From Methylosinus sp. Sm6 (GTDB lineage: Bacteria; Pseudomonadota; Alphaproteobacteria; Rhizobiales; Beijerinckiaceae): 52,301 bases of DNA. The stretch lies in contig NZ_JAINDZ010000031.1 in the NCBI RefSeq assembly GCF_019802345.1, positions 1 through 52,301 on the forward strand, in the 5' to 3' direction. Below are positions 1-7,104 of the stretch, piece after piece (the stretch's first letter is position 1; every line of letters starts with the position of its first letter). The position numbers were made by a program, and so were the translations under genes. A model generated the notes under the pieces. That model had not been told where the DNA came from. It searched no databases and saw nothing but the letters and a program-made list of their open reading frames with translations.

Positions 1-90
1 CGCCTGATCCTGCCGGCCAAAGCCGGAAATCCCAGTGTCCGCCTCGATCCAGCTACACCACGCTCTGGGACACGATCCAAATACCACGTC

Positions 91-468
91 GTGTTCATCC
101 CGAAATGCCGCAGGAGGACGCTTTATGGGGAACTGCGGCGACATCTCGGGGAAGTGTTCAAGAGACTGGCCGCGCAGAAGGAGAGCCGGATCGAGGAGGG
201 GCATTTGATGCCCGATCACGTGCACATGATGATCGCGATCCCACCGAAATATGCAGTGTCGCAGGTGGTCGGATACATCAAGGGGAAAAGCGCGATCCAT
301 CTGGCGCGCGTTTACGCGGAGCGTAAACGCGGCTTCGTCGGTCAGCATTTTTGGGCGAGGGGGTATTTCGTCTCGACCGTAGGTCGAGACGAGGAGCTGA
401 TCCGAGAATATATCCGCAACCAGGAACGAGAGGATGCGCGATTGGATCAGTTGAATCTGTGGCGATGA
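91..468 (+). CDS. tnpA: IS200/IS605 family transposase TnpA (Y1 HUH), 5' end disrupted
   Basis: This is a single-strand DNA transposase that cuts and rejoins subterminal hairpins through a covalent phosphotyrosine. The HUH metal-binding motif is visible as PDHVHMMIAIPP (about residues 41-52) and the C-terminal helix with the catalytic Tyr is in GRDEELIREYIRNQE. At 125 aa it is slightly short for the family (about 135-150 aa). The best in-frame start is a GTG at 91, which omits the first beta strand. Family members begin roughly S-x-x-T-x-W-D-C-K-Y-H-V-V-F. Here the S-Y-T-T-L-W-D-T stretch is encoded at 51-74 in a different frame from K-Y-H-V-V-F (79 onward), consistent with a small frameshifting insertion. 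The frame is open to the window edge, so a start further left cannot be excluded. Confidence 0.72.
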   Translation: MFIPKCRRRTLYGELRRHLGEVFKRLAAQKESRIEEGHLMPDHVHMMIAIPPKYAVSQVVGYIKGKSAIHLARVYAERKRGFVGQHFWARGYFVSTVGRDEELIREYIRNQEREDARLDQLNLWR

Positions 469-476
469 CGCCGCGC

Positions 477-494
477 GGCCGCCTTTAGGCGGCC
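477..494. terminator. Hairpin just after tnpA (terminator-like or part of IS right end)
   Basis: Perfect 7-bp stem GGCCGCC / GGCGGCC with a TTTA loop, 8 nt after the transposase stop. No U-rich tail follows, so it may be part of the element's right-end structure rather than a classical terminator. Confidence 0.4.
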
Positions 495-555
495 AACAGA
501 AGTTGGGGCCGCGTCAGCGACCCCATAGCCGCTTTGAGCGGCTCACATCCTAAAG

Positions 556-574
556 CCCCCGGCTTTGCCGGGGG
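556..574. repeat. Right-end hairpin of the IS200-type element
   Basis: Perfect 8-bp stem CCCCCGGC / GCCGGGGG closed by TTT. Its position, about 90 nt after the transposase gene and beyond two other hairpins, suits the subterminal hairpin recognised by a Y1 transposase. Confidence 0.6.
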
Positions 575-737
575 ATACTTACAGGACGAGCATTTCAGTC
601 TGGGGCGAGACGCGCTCGGCGCGGCGTGGCGCTCGACAGTTTGGCGACCGATCGCATCTCGCAAGCCGGCGGACGAATTTCTCTCGAAATCCACGACGTT
701 TCTGGAGCCGTCATGCGACTTGGCGGCCCGCCTTGAA

Positions 738-1148
738 CTATCCGGCGACGTCCCAGTTTTCCATTCTCAGCGGTTCAGGAACACGAGAGAACGCCTTATC
801 CTTCGTCACCAGCACGGCGCTTGCGGCGACGGCGTGGCCGGCGATCATCATGTCGAGCGGTGCGAGCGACACGCCCTTCGCTTCGCACGACGCTCGCAGA
901 TCGGCGTAGGTCCGCGTCACGTCGCTATCCCAGGCCAACACATCGACCCGCAAAAGAAACTGCCTGACGCGCTCGGTCAGGACAGCAGGGTAGTTGCGCT
1001 TCGCGAGGCCATAGAGCAACTCGCCTTCCGTCACGGCGGATATGGCGATCTCCTCCATCGGGAGCGAAGCCAGCCGATGGCTAATTTCCGGCCGGTCTCC
1101 CCTGATGACATGGCTCGCGATATTAGTGTCGAGCAGATATAAGCTCAT
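738..1148 (-). CDS. vapC: VapC-type PIN-domain toxin ribonuclease
   Basis: Toxin of a type II toxin-antitoxin pair. PIN domains of this kind cleave tRNA or other RNA using Mg2+ held by acidic residues. At 136 aa it has normal VapC length. Candidate catalytic acids are D8 in LYLLDTNI, E42 in the [10 protein letters not shown] stretch, the Asp in [11 protein letters not shown] and the Asp in LVTKDKAF near the C-terminus. Its ATG overlaps the stop of the upstream antitoxin gene by ATGA (1145-1148), typical translational coupling. Family membership is secure; the RNA target is unknown. Confidence 0.93.
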   Translation of the reverse strand: MSLYLLDTNIASHVIRGDRPEISHRLASLPMEEIAISAVTEGELLYGLAKRNYPAVLTERVRQFLLRVDVLAWDSDVTRTYADLRASCEAKGVSLAPLDMMIAGHAVAASAVLVTKDKAFSRVPEPLRMENWDVAG

Positions 1149-1420
1149 TCCTTCCAGCCCTCGAAGGGATCGCGGACGGAATCGCGGTCCTGGCGCGGCT
1201 GGTCGCGGTCAGCCGGACCCATGAAGTCGCCAGGCACGTCGCCTTTGCCGTAAAGCTCGAACAGGCCGTCCCATGAATCCGGCTTGCTGGAGAGGATCAC
1301 GTCGCCCGTTTTCGGGTCACGGCGCACGAAGACCTCACTCCCCTCGAAACGGAATTCCAAGGGAAGTCGCACCGCTTGGCTGCGTCCGGTCGTAAAGAGC
1401 TTGGCGGTTTTCGTTCCCAT
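1145..1420 (-). CDS. vapB: VapB-type AbrB/SpoVT-fold antitoxin
   Basis: Antitoxin of 91 aa. The N-terminal half has the swapped-hairpin DNA-binding signature of VapB proteins ([19 protein letters not shown], then [16 protein letters not shown]). The acidic/aromatic C-terminal tail ([19 protein letters not shown]) is the part that normally plugs the VapC active site. I chose the ATG at 1420 because VapB homology begins there. The reading frame happens to stay open upstream through a resolvase remnant, which would give a 267-aa fusion, but homology does not support translation from there. It probably represses its own promoter in 1421-1560. Confidence 0.88.
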   Translation of the reverse strand: MGTKTAKLFTTGRSQAVRLPLEFRFEGSEVFVRRDPKTGDVILSSKPDSWDGLFELYGKGDVPGDFMGPADRDQPRQDRDSVRDPFEGWKE

Positions 1421-1560
1421 GGTCGCCTCACAACGCTGATAGCTACCATGATATATGGCAACGACGGTAGATATCAAGATAGGAATCGGCAGGCAGCCAT
1501 CCATTCTGGCAGAACCGACCATATGACGGGTCATCGTGGGATCTTCCACATAAAACGCAC
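1421..1560 (-). promoter_or_regulatory. Putative vapBC promoter/operator region
   Basis: This short AT-richer stretch separates vapB from the resolvase remnant. It contains a partial palindrome at 1446-1458 (CCAT, GATAT, ATGG) close to the vapB start, a plausible site for VapBC autorepression. No convincing -35/-10 pair can be fixed by eye. Confidence 0.35.
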
Positions 1561-1584
1561 TCCAAGAAATTATCTTGGATGGTG

Positions 1585-1961
1585 GAGTGGCGCGGGCATG
1601 GGAGACGAACCGTGAGATCGTCCCGCGGTGGACATTGAAGAGCCGGGCCATTTCGGCGGCAGATTTGCGCCTGGAGGCGACGGCTTCGACGATTTCTTTC
1701 TTCTGCTCCGTGGATATCCGAGGCTTTCGGCGGGGAACGCGGCCTTTCTCGTGGGCTTCGCGTAGGCCGGCACGGGTGCGCTCGCGGATCACCTCGCGCT
1801 CGAACTCGGCGAAGGAGCCGAGCATCTGCATCGTCATGCGGCCGGCGGGGCCGGACGTGTCGATCGACTCGGTGAGCGAGCGGAACTTTGCTCCCATGGC
1901 GTCGATGCGTTCGAGAATGACCCGCAGATCCTTGAGCGAGCGCGACAACCGATCGGCCGCG
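1585..1961 (-). pseudogene. N-terminally truncated serine resolvase/invertase (Tn3-type)
   Basis: What remains encodes the end of the catalytic domain ([10 protein letters not shown], then [20 protein letters not shown] and RERTRAGL) and a helix-turn-helix ([19 protein letters not shown]). The first 60-70 residues, including the catalytic serine, are missing. At about 1961 the sequence switches abruptly to an IS6 transposase remnant on the same strand, so the 5' end was removed there. There is no in-frame stop before vapB, so the remnant reads through into the antitoxin frame. It is certainly inactive as a recombinase. Confidence 0.85.
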
Positions 1962-2262
1962 TCACTCGCTTCACCGCTCGATGGTCCTATTCCACAATAT
2001 TATTGAGGTATTTGATGCGGCGGATTTCGATGTCCGCTTCATGCTCCGCATTATCGCTTTCGATCGCCGCCGTGTTGGCGCCGCTCTTTTCGATCGTGAT
2101 CTTCTCCAGCGCGCCATGTTGCCCGATCGCCTTGCGCACGAAGCGCAACGCGGCTTTGCAGTCCCTCTTGGCCGTTAGCAGGAAATATCCCACTATTCCG
2201 CCTGCTCCACGTCCGGCGATCGTAGCCCCAACCGACCCGCAATAAAAATTTGCGACAGAGCC
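1962..2262 (-). mobile_element. Internally deleted IS6-family insertion sequence remnant
   Basis: Transposase homology reads on the minus strand: FLLTAKRDCKAALRF, then KITIEKSGANTAA, then [13 protein letters not shown], an in-frame TAG at 1987-1989, then [11 protein letters not shown]. That is the second half of an IS6-type DDE domain. The middle catalytic Asp appears replaced by Glu (TIEKS where TIDKS is usual) and a Gln codon has become TAG, so it is dead. An IS6-like terminal repeat, GGCTCTGTCGCAAA, ends at 2262 and lies only about 80 nt from transposase residue about 130, so the first half of the gene has been deleted. The other end is cut off at the resolvase junction. Confidence 0.78.
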
Positions 2263-2328
2263 AAATTTGCACCGCAGCCACAAAAATGACCGCCCGACGG
2301 CTGCTCGCTGACGCGGCGGCTGGACCCG

Positions 2329-4116
2329 CTATTGCCGATCGTCGCCCTCGTCGAAACGTTGGCCGCGGACGGGGGTCTCCTGCCGGGGAAACCAGAGCCG
2401 CACATTCGTGCCCTTTCCGGGCTCGGAGGCGATCGACACGGCGCCTCCGGATTGCTCGACGAAGTCGAAGACCATGCTGAGGCCGAGCCCGGTTCCGCTT
2501 CCCGTCTCCTTCGTCGTGAAGAAAGGTTCGAAGGCCCGCGACAGTGTCTCGCGATCCATGCCGTTGCCGGTGTCGGAGACCGTGATCGACACATAGCGGC
2601 CGGGATTTAGATCGATAGGCTTGGAAGGTTGCCGGGCGTCTATCTCGACGTCCGCCGCCTCTATGGTGATCGAGCCGCCGCTCGGCATGGCGTCGCGGGC
2701 GTTGAGGCAGAGGTTGAGAATAGCGTTCTCGAATTGCGAGACGTCGGCCAGAACGTAGAGCGGCGCGCCGACACTGATGGAGCAAACGGCGATATGGCTT
2801 CCGATCACGCGGTCGAGGAAGGATGTCAATCCTGCGACGACCTCCGCCACGTCGATCACGCTCGGATCGAGCGGCCGTCGCCGCGCGAAAGCCAGCAGGC
2901 GGCTCGTGACGGCCGCGGCCTTCTGGGCGGTGACGCGCACCAGCTCGGCCCAGCTGCGACGCGGGTCGTTCGCCAGCAGGCCTGCCTCGAGCGCCTCGGC
3001 ATTGCCCATGATGACCGTCAGCAGATTGTTGAAGTCGTGCGCGACGCCGCCGGTGAGCTGGCCGAGCGCGTCGAGACGTTGCATGTGCCGAAGCCGTTCA
3101 TCGGCGGCTCGCTGCTGCGTCACATCGGCGATCATCGCGCAAAAGGCCCGCTGATCGCGCCATTTTATCGCGGCGACCCGCAGCTCGAGATCGAGCCGCG
3201 CGCCGTCGAGCCGCCGCGCCGTGAAATCGAATCGCGCCGGCGCGGGCCGCGCAAGCGCGAGAGCGGTCAGATGGATGGTCAAGCGCTGATGCGTGTCGGG
3301 CGTCAGATGTCGAAGCAGCGCGACGCGCAGATCGGTCCAGGCGAGAATCCCGCGCTCGTCCGCATAGCCCAGCAGTTCCGCCAGCGCCTTATTGGCGGCG
3401 ATGGGCGCGAAATTCTGATAGACGAGGATCGCGAGCGGGGATTTGTCGATCAAGGTCTCGAGAGCCTCCCCGATCTCCTGCCGACGCTCTCGCGTCAGCC
3501 TGTCGTCGGTGATGTCGATATGAAGGACGAGCGCGCCTCCGGAAGCGTCGTCGGTCAGAGGCGCGACGATCAGTCGAAGCCATACGTGCGAGGAGAGCGA
3601 TGCGATGCGGCACTCCTGGCTGAAGCTCCCGCGCCGGCGGTCGAGCACGGCCTCGATCGCCGTGATCGCCTCGGCCGCTTCAGCGCAGCCGCACGAGCTC
3701 TCCCGCCGCCAGAAATCGAGATAGTCGTCCCCGACGCGACAGCCCCGATCGTCTCCCGTTTCGGCGGCGCCGGCTCGCCAGGCGGCGTTGACGACGCGAA
3801 TGTCGCCTTCGGCGCCGAGCAGCGCCGCATGCATGGGGATCGCCTCGAGAATGGCGTCCCGTTCCGCCTCGGCCCTGCGGCGGGCGGCCGCCTGATCCCG
3901 AAGATGCGCCTGGACGACGGGCAGCCGCAGCAGAGAGCCGGAGGCCTGCGCCAGCGCGTCGGCATGCGCCTCGGTCAGATCGAGGATGCGCTGCTGAGTC
4001 GCGTGCAGGCCATCGAACAGCCGGGCCAGCTCGTCACGGGCATCATGTTCGGGGCTGTCTTCTGACGTCACATCGGGCTCGCCGCGTAATATGAGCATGT
4101 CGAACGACATCGACAC
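2329..4116 (-). CDS. Soluble PAS-type hybrid-less sensor histidine kinase
   Basis: Protein of 595 aa with no obvious membrane segment. Order: N-terminal coiled region (about 20-95), a first PAS-like segment (about 96-205), a second (about 215-335), then the kinase core. The H-box is LGQLTGGVAHDFNNLL with the phospho-acceptor at H360. The N-box holds N472 (LNLCLNARDAMPSGG), the G1 box is DTGNGM (515-520), followed by FEPFFTTK and GSGTGLGLSM. This is the HWE/HisKA-type layout common in alphaproteobacteria. It lies 111 nt downstream of a response-regulator gene on the same strand, its likely partner. The start is uncertain: GTG at 4116 or ATG at 4110 or 4098. The signal is unknown. Confidence 0.88.
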   Translation of the reverse strand: MSMSFDMLILRGEPDVTSEDSPEHDARDELARLFDGLHATQQRILDLTEAHADALAQASGSLLRLPVVQAHLRDQAAARRRAEAERDAILEAIPMHAALLGAEGDIRVVNAAWRAGAAETGDDRGCRVGDDYLDFWRRESSCGCAEAAEAITAIEAVLDRRRGSFSQECRIASLSSHVWLRLIVAPLTDDASGGALVLHIDITDDRLTRERRQEIGEALETLIDKSPLAILVYQNFAPIAANKALAELLGYADERGILAWTDLRVALLRHLTPDTHQRLTIHLTALALARPAPARFDFTARRLDGARLDLELRVAAIKWRDQRAFCAMIADVTQQRAADERLRHMQRLDALGQLTGGVAHDFNNLLTVIMGNAEALEAGLLANDPRRSWAELVRVTAQKAAAVTSRLLAFARRRPLDPSVIDVAEVVAGLTSFLDRVIGSHIAVCSISVGAPLYVLADVSQFENAILNLCLNARDAMPSGGSITIEAADVEIDARQPSKPIDLNPGRYVSITVSDTGNGMDRETLSRAFEPFFTTKETGSGTGLGLSMVFDFVEQSGGAVSIASEPGKGTNVRLWFPRQETPVRGQRFDEGDDRQ

Positions 4117-4227
4117 GTCGCCGAGAGCGCCGACGACACGCCGGTTGATAGCGCAGGCGGAGTCGAGTCAACGCCATATTCACGCCGCTTTGCGGTCGAC
4201 GCGGCGCGCCGGCTCGGGCGAAAGTGC

Positions 4228-4929
4228 CTATGAAGCAGAGCTCTCGAGCTTGTATCCGGAGCCGCGAACCGTCTGCAGGAGAGCGACGCTGTCCGAGTCG
4301 AGGCTGGCGAGCTTCGCGCGCAACCGTCCGATATACACGTCTAGGGTTTTGTCCCCGGAGACATACTCGCGAAAGAACGCATGCTTGTAGATCGCCGACT
4401 TGCTGCAGCTGCGTCCCGCATTCTCGTGGAGATAGCCCAGAATGCGCCCTTCAGTGTCGGTGAGCCCCACCATCCGGTCGTGACGGCGCAGCCGCCGGGT
4501 CTGCAGATCGCAGACGATCCTCCCGATCTGAAAGATCGTGGGAGCGGCGGCGCGAGACGTGCTCGCGCGCATCGTGACCAGCCGGGCGATGCGCGCCTGC
4601 AGCTCTCGCACCGACAAGGGCTTCATCAGATAGTCGTCGGCGCCGACGTCGAAAGTGCCGGCGCGCGTCTCGGCGGTTCCCCAGCCCGAGATCATCACGA
4701 TCGGCACCGAGGACGTGCGTCGAATCGACCGCAGAATGCTGAGGCCGTCGCCATCGGGAAGATGAATGTCGACGACGATAGCATCGAAGAAGGCGAGTTC
4801 TGGACCGAGGATCAGGCTGAGCGATTGGCTGTAGCTCGACGCGAAACGAAGGGCGTCGCCGGGGGTCGGCCAAGCATTGCGGATCGTCTGGCAGACCGCT
4901 GGATCGTCGTCGATGATCAATATGTCCAT
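4228..4929 (-). CDS. OmpR/PhoB-family response regulator
   Basis: Transcription factor of 233 aa. The receiver domain (about 1-120) has the acidic pocket D7-D9, the phospho-acceptor D54 (IVVDIHLPDGDG) and K103 (YLMKPLS). The winged-helix DNA-binding domain (about 130-230) ends in the family's typical VYIGRLRAKL ... TVRGSGYKLE. A GAGGG ribosome-binding site precedes the ATG. Regulators of this family usually bind tandem direct repeats spaced about one helical turn. The repeats at 6679-6997 have that geometry, which makes them possible targets. It is likely co-transcribed with the kinase downstream. Confidence 0.92.
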   Translation of the reverse strand: MDILIIDDDPAVCQTIRNAWPTPGDALRFASSYSQSLSLILGPELAFFDAIVVDIHLPDGDGLSILRSIRRTSSVPIVMISGWGTAETRAGTFDVGADDYLMKPLSVRELQARIARLVTMRASTSRAAAPTIFQIGRIVCDLQTRRLRRHDRMVGLTDTEGRILGYLHENAGRSCSKSAIYKHAFFREYVSGDKTLDVYIGRLRAKLASLDSDSVALLQTVRGSGYKLESSAS

Positions 4930-5054
4930 GTCGCCCTCGACCTGGCCTCTCCTTTGTTCGATGCGCGACGTCGCGACCGATGAATGAATTTCGCCGCTCG
5001 CGCCACCGCCGCTCGTCGGAGGGGAAAAGCGTGAACCATCGGGGCCGGCCGCCT

Positions 5055-6398
5055 TCAGAACAACTCGATCCGCGGAGCGACGTCGACAACAGCCCTGCCG
5101 CGGCTCGCGAGCCGATGGACGTTGCGCTGCTCCTCGGTCACATAGTCGGACGACAGACCATCCAGGAGATCGGCGAGGCTCGGCTCGCCCAGCGGGGGGC
5201 GGCCGGCTTCGTCCAGCCTGCCGCGGAGCGTGGCGATATGCGCTCCCACCGCTGAGGACATTTCGACGAGCTGCTCGACTTGCTGACGGACGATATCCTG
5301 GAACTGGATGCTGCCCATCATCGCCATGATGGGCTCAGCGAGACGCTCGTTCTCGTTGGCCATCTGCTTGATGAGGTCGGCATGATAACCGCGGACTTGC
5401 TGTTGCAGAACTCGGGCGAGATTTCCCGATAGTCCGTCGAGAAAGGATGCGATTCTTTCCATCGCTTCCCGATGATGCTTCTCGCGAGTCTCGGATTGCG
5501 TCAGCAGGCTGTCGCTGATCGACGTCATCAGCGCGTGGACGCGCGCATGCAAATTGTTCGCCAGCTGCTGCACCTCATCGGCGAGCGTGCGAATTTCCAT
5601 GCCGATGATGGAAAAGCCCGGACCCAGCTCGCCGGCGCGCGCGGCCTCGATCGACACATTGAACGACAGCATGGTCGTCTGCTTGGCGATTCGGCGCACG
5701 TCGTGGAGGGCGGTGAGCAGTTCTTTCGTTTCGTCGGCGATCTTGCAGCGGAACTTCTCCGCGTTCGCCGCCTCGTTCCCTTCCCGTGTCCGTTCCCTCG
5801 CGCCGAAATCGTCGAGGAGAGCTTTGTAGGCGGACAGGCTCTGCTCGATATCGCACAGAGCCTCGTTGATGCGATGCTCGGACTGGCCCTGGCGCTGTCG
5901 AATGAGATCGAGAAGAGTGTCGAGCCGTCGGTCGACCGCGGACAGATCGGAGAGCAGCGCCTCGGCGGCTTCGCTGCTGGTGTCGCTGATGGCCCGGAGC
6001 TGACGATTCAATATATCGACATACAGCGGAAAGCCGTCGAAGGTCGTGACGAGAGTCTCGAAGTCGGTTCGTTCCACGACGGCCATGGCGACAGGCGGCG
6101 CGGCGGCAATGGACGCGGTCGATTCGGCCTCGCTCGCGGGGGCCGTCTGGTCGAAAGCCGCCTGCGGTCCTTTTTCGTTCCGAACGAGAGCCGTCCGGCC
6201 GTTCTCGACGGCGACGTCCTTCGCCAGGCGATAGCCGGCGAGCAGAGCGCCGAAAGCGACGAGCGACGTCGCGCCGGTCGGCGGCCTCCAGAGCGACAGG
6301 TCGACGCCGATCGCGGCGGCGGCCGACAACACGGCCACGGTCAGGGCGCCCCGAGGCAGGCTCGCGCCGAGCGACGGCTTTCGATCGATCTGGTTCAT
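5055..6398 (-). CDS. Membrane methyl-accepting chemotaxis-like protein with short signalling domain
   Basis: Protein of 447 aa. Two hydrophobic segments near the N-terminus (about 16-36 and 40-60) are separated by only a few residues, so there is essentially no periplasmic sensor domain. A cytoplasmic helical region follows. The hairpin tip typical of chemoreceptors is recognisable but divergent ([19 protein letters not shown], about 240-260). I chose the ATG at 6398 because GGAGGGAAGACGAG precedes it. The frame stays open further upstream but without homology. The C-terminal part has QFQDIVRQQVEQLVEM, seen in cytoplasmic chemotaxis-related proteins. It may feed the adjacent chemosensory operon. 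Confidence 0.82.
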   Translation of the reverse strand: MNQIDRKPSLGASLPRGALTVAVLSAAAAIGVDLSLWRPPTGATSLVAFGALLAGYRLAKDVAVENGRTALVRNEKGPQAAFDQTAPASEAESTASIAAAPPVAMAVVERTDFETLVTTFDGFPLYVDILNRQLRAISDTSSEAAEALLSDLSAVDRRLDTLLDLIRQRQGQSEHRINEALCDIEQSLSAYKALLDDFGARERTREGNEAANAEKFRCKIADETKELLTALHDVRRIAKQTTMLSFNVSIEAARAGELGPGFSIIGMEIRTLADEVQQLANNLHARVHALMTSISDSLLTQSETREKHHREAMERIASFLDGLSGNLARVLQQQVRGYHADLIKQMANENERLAEPIMAMMGSIQFQDIVRQQVEQLVEMSSAVGAHIATLRGRLDEAGRPPLGEPSLADLLDGLSSDYVTEEQRNVHRLASRGRAVVDVAPRIELF

Positions 6399-6678
6399 CT
6401 CGTCTTCCCTCCTCGTTCGATCGAGACGCCGTCCTCGCCGCTTCTCGAGACCGGCTGGCGCGCTCTCGAGCGTCCAGTCGATCGCGCGCGCCGAGCATCG
6501 TCGCGACGAAGAGGTCGAGGCCGATTGCAGCCACGAAAGATCGCCATCGAACGCCGTCGGGCTTCCGAGACGGCTTTCGGCCGCTGCCGAAAGCGGCGCG
6601 TGGCTTTTCCGAGAGCGCGCTCCCGAATGGTCTTCGGGCAGAGTGAGCGATACGCTCTTAAATAAAGCTCTTCCGATT

Positions 6679-6693
6679 GTAAAATTGGGTAAA
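6679..6693 (+). repeat. GTAAA-N5-GTAAA direct repeat, copy 1
   Basis: Two GTAAA half-sites 10 nt apart start-to-start, spacer ATTGG. It shares TGGGTAAA with copy 2, and it is the copy nearest the minus-strand receptor gene. Confidence 0.55.
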
Positions 6694-6940
6694 CTCCGGC
6701 CGTTGCCGCAATATCGGCGAACCGCTTCGACGCCTGCGCTCGGTCGCTCGACCCCCGCCTTTTCCGCGCGCCATCGAAACAGCGAGATCACTCGTGGATC
6801 ACGAAAATATACTCTTGTCATTGTGCGGCAGAACGCACGATCTGCAACGATATTTTCGATCGCCGACCCGATCGCTCGATCGAAACAACGCCACGATTTG
6901 CTTGGCGCGATCTGCGACTGCTCCCTCCAATAGCGCAAAC

Positions 6941-6955
6941 GTAAACCTGGGTAAA
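6941..6955 (+). repeat. GTAAA-N5-GTAAA direct repeat, copy 2
   Basis: Same half-sites and spacing, spacer CCTGG. It lies 42 nt (about four helical turns) before copy 3 and about 150 nt upstream of the operon start codon. Confidence 0.55.
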
Positions 6956-6982
6956 ATCTAGCATTTGAAATAATGTACAATG

Positions 6983-6997
6983 GTAAAATAATGTAAA
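6983..6997 (+). repeat. GTAAA-N5-GTAAA direct repeat, copy 3
   Basis: Same half-sites and spacing, spacer ATAAT. It is embedded in the most AT-rich stretch upstream of the chemosensory operon, close to where a promoter would be expected. Confidence 0.55.
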
Positions 6998-7104
6998 CTC
7001 AAATATATTTTGAAACTATATTACTAATATTCCATCCCCGCGCAAGCAACGTAGAATAGTAATTCGCTCCGTCTTGGTTTGCGTCCGATAACGGAGCGGA
7101 GAGG

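Larger units (their letters stand above)
1..580 (+). mobile_element. IS200/IS605-type single-stranded transposon, probably the whole or most of one copy
   Basis: A Y1 (HUH) transposase gene lies between subterminal hairpins, as expected for elements that move as single-stranded DNA. A left hairpin occupies 13-26 (CCGGC, CAAA loop, GCCGG). Right-side hairpins sit at 477-494, 527-543 and 556-574, the last with an 8-bp stem and a TTT loop. There are no terminal inverted repeats, which fits the family. The left end may lie outside the window, so the boundaries are approximate. The 5' end of the transposase looks damaged, so autonomous movement is doubtful. Confidence 0.55.
6399..7104. promoter_or_regulatory. 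Divergent control region between the membrane receptor gene and the chemosensory operon
   Basis: No gene is supported in these 706 nt. The part at 6940-7030 is strikingly AT-rich for this genome and probably holds the promoter of the operon starting at 7105, whose ATG has a GGAGAGG ribosome-binding site. Three exact GTAAA-N5-GTAAA direct repeats lie at 6679-6693, 6941-6955 and 6983-6997. Confidence 0.6.

Noticed and set aside
1145-1948. 267-codon resolvase-VapB fusion protein
   Set aside because: VapB homology starts at 1420 and the intervening residues resemble no family; treated as chance in-frame read-through.
2629-4065. A 478-codon open frame on the plus strand across the sensor kinase gene
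   Set aside because: It is the reverse shadow of the kinase; the minus-strand frame has complete H, N and G boxes, while this one has no homology and Arg/Gly-rich composition.
6643-6933. 96-codon frame in the receptor intergenic region
   Set aside because: No homology, no ribosome-binding site and it overlaps the direct repeat region.
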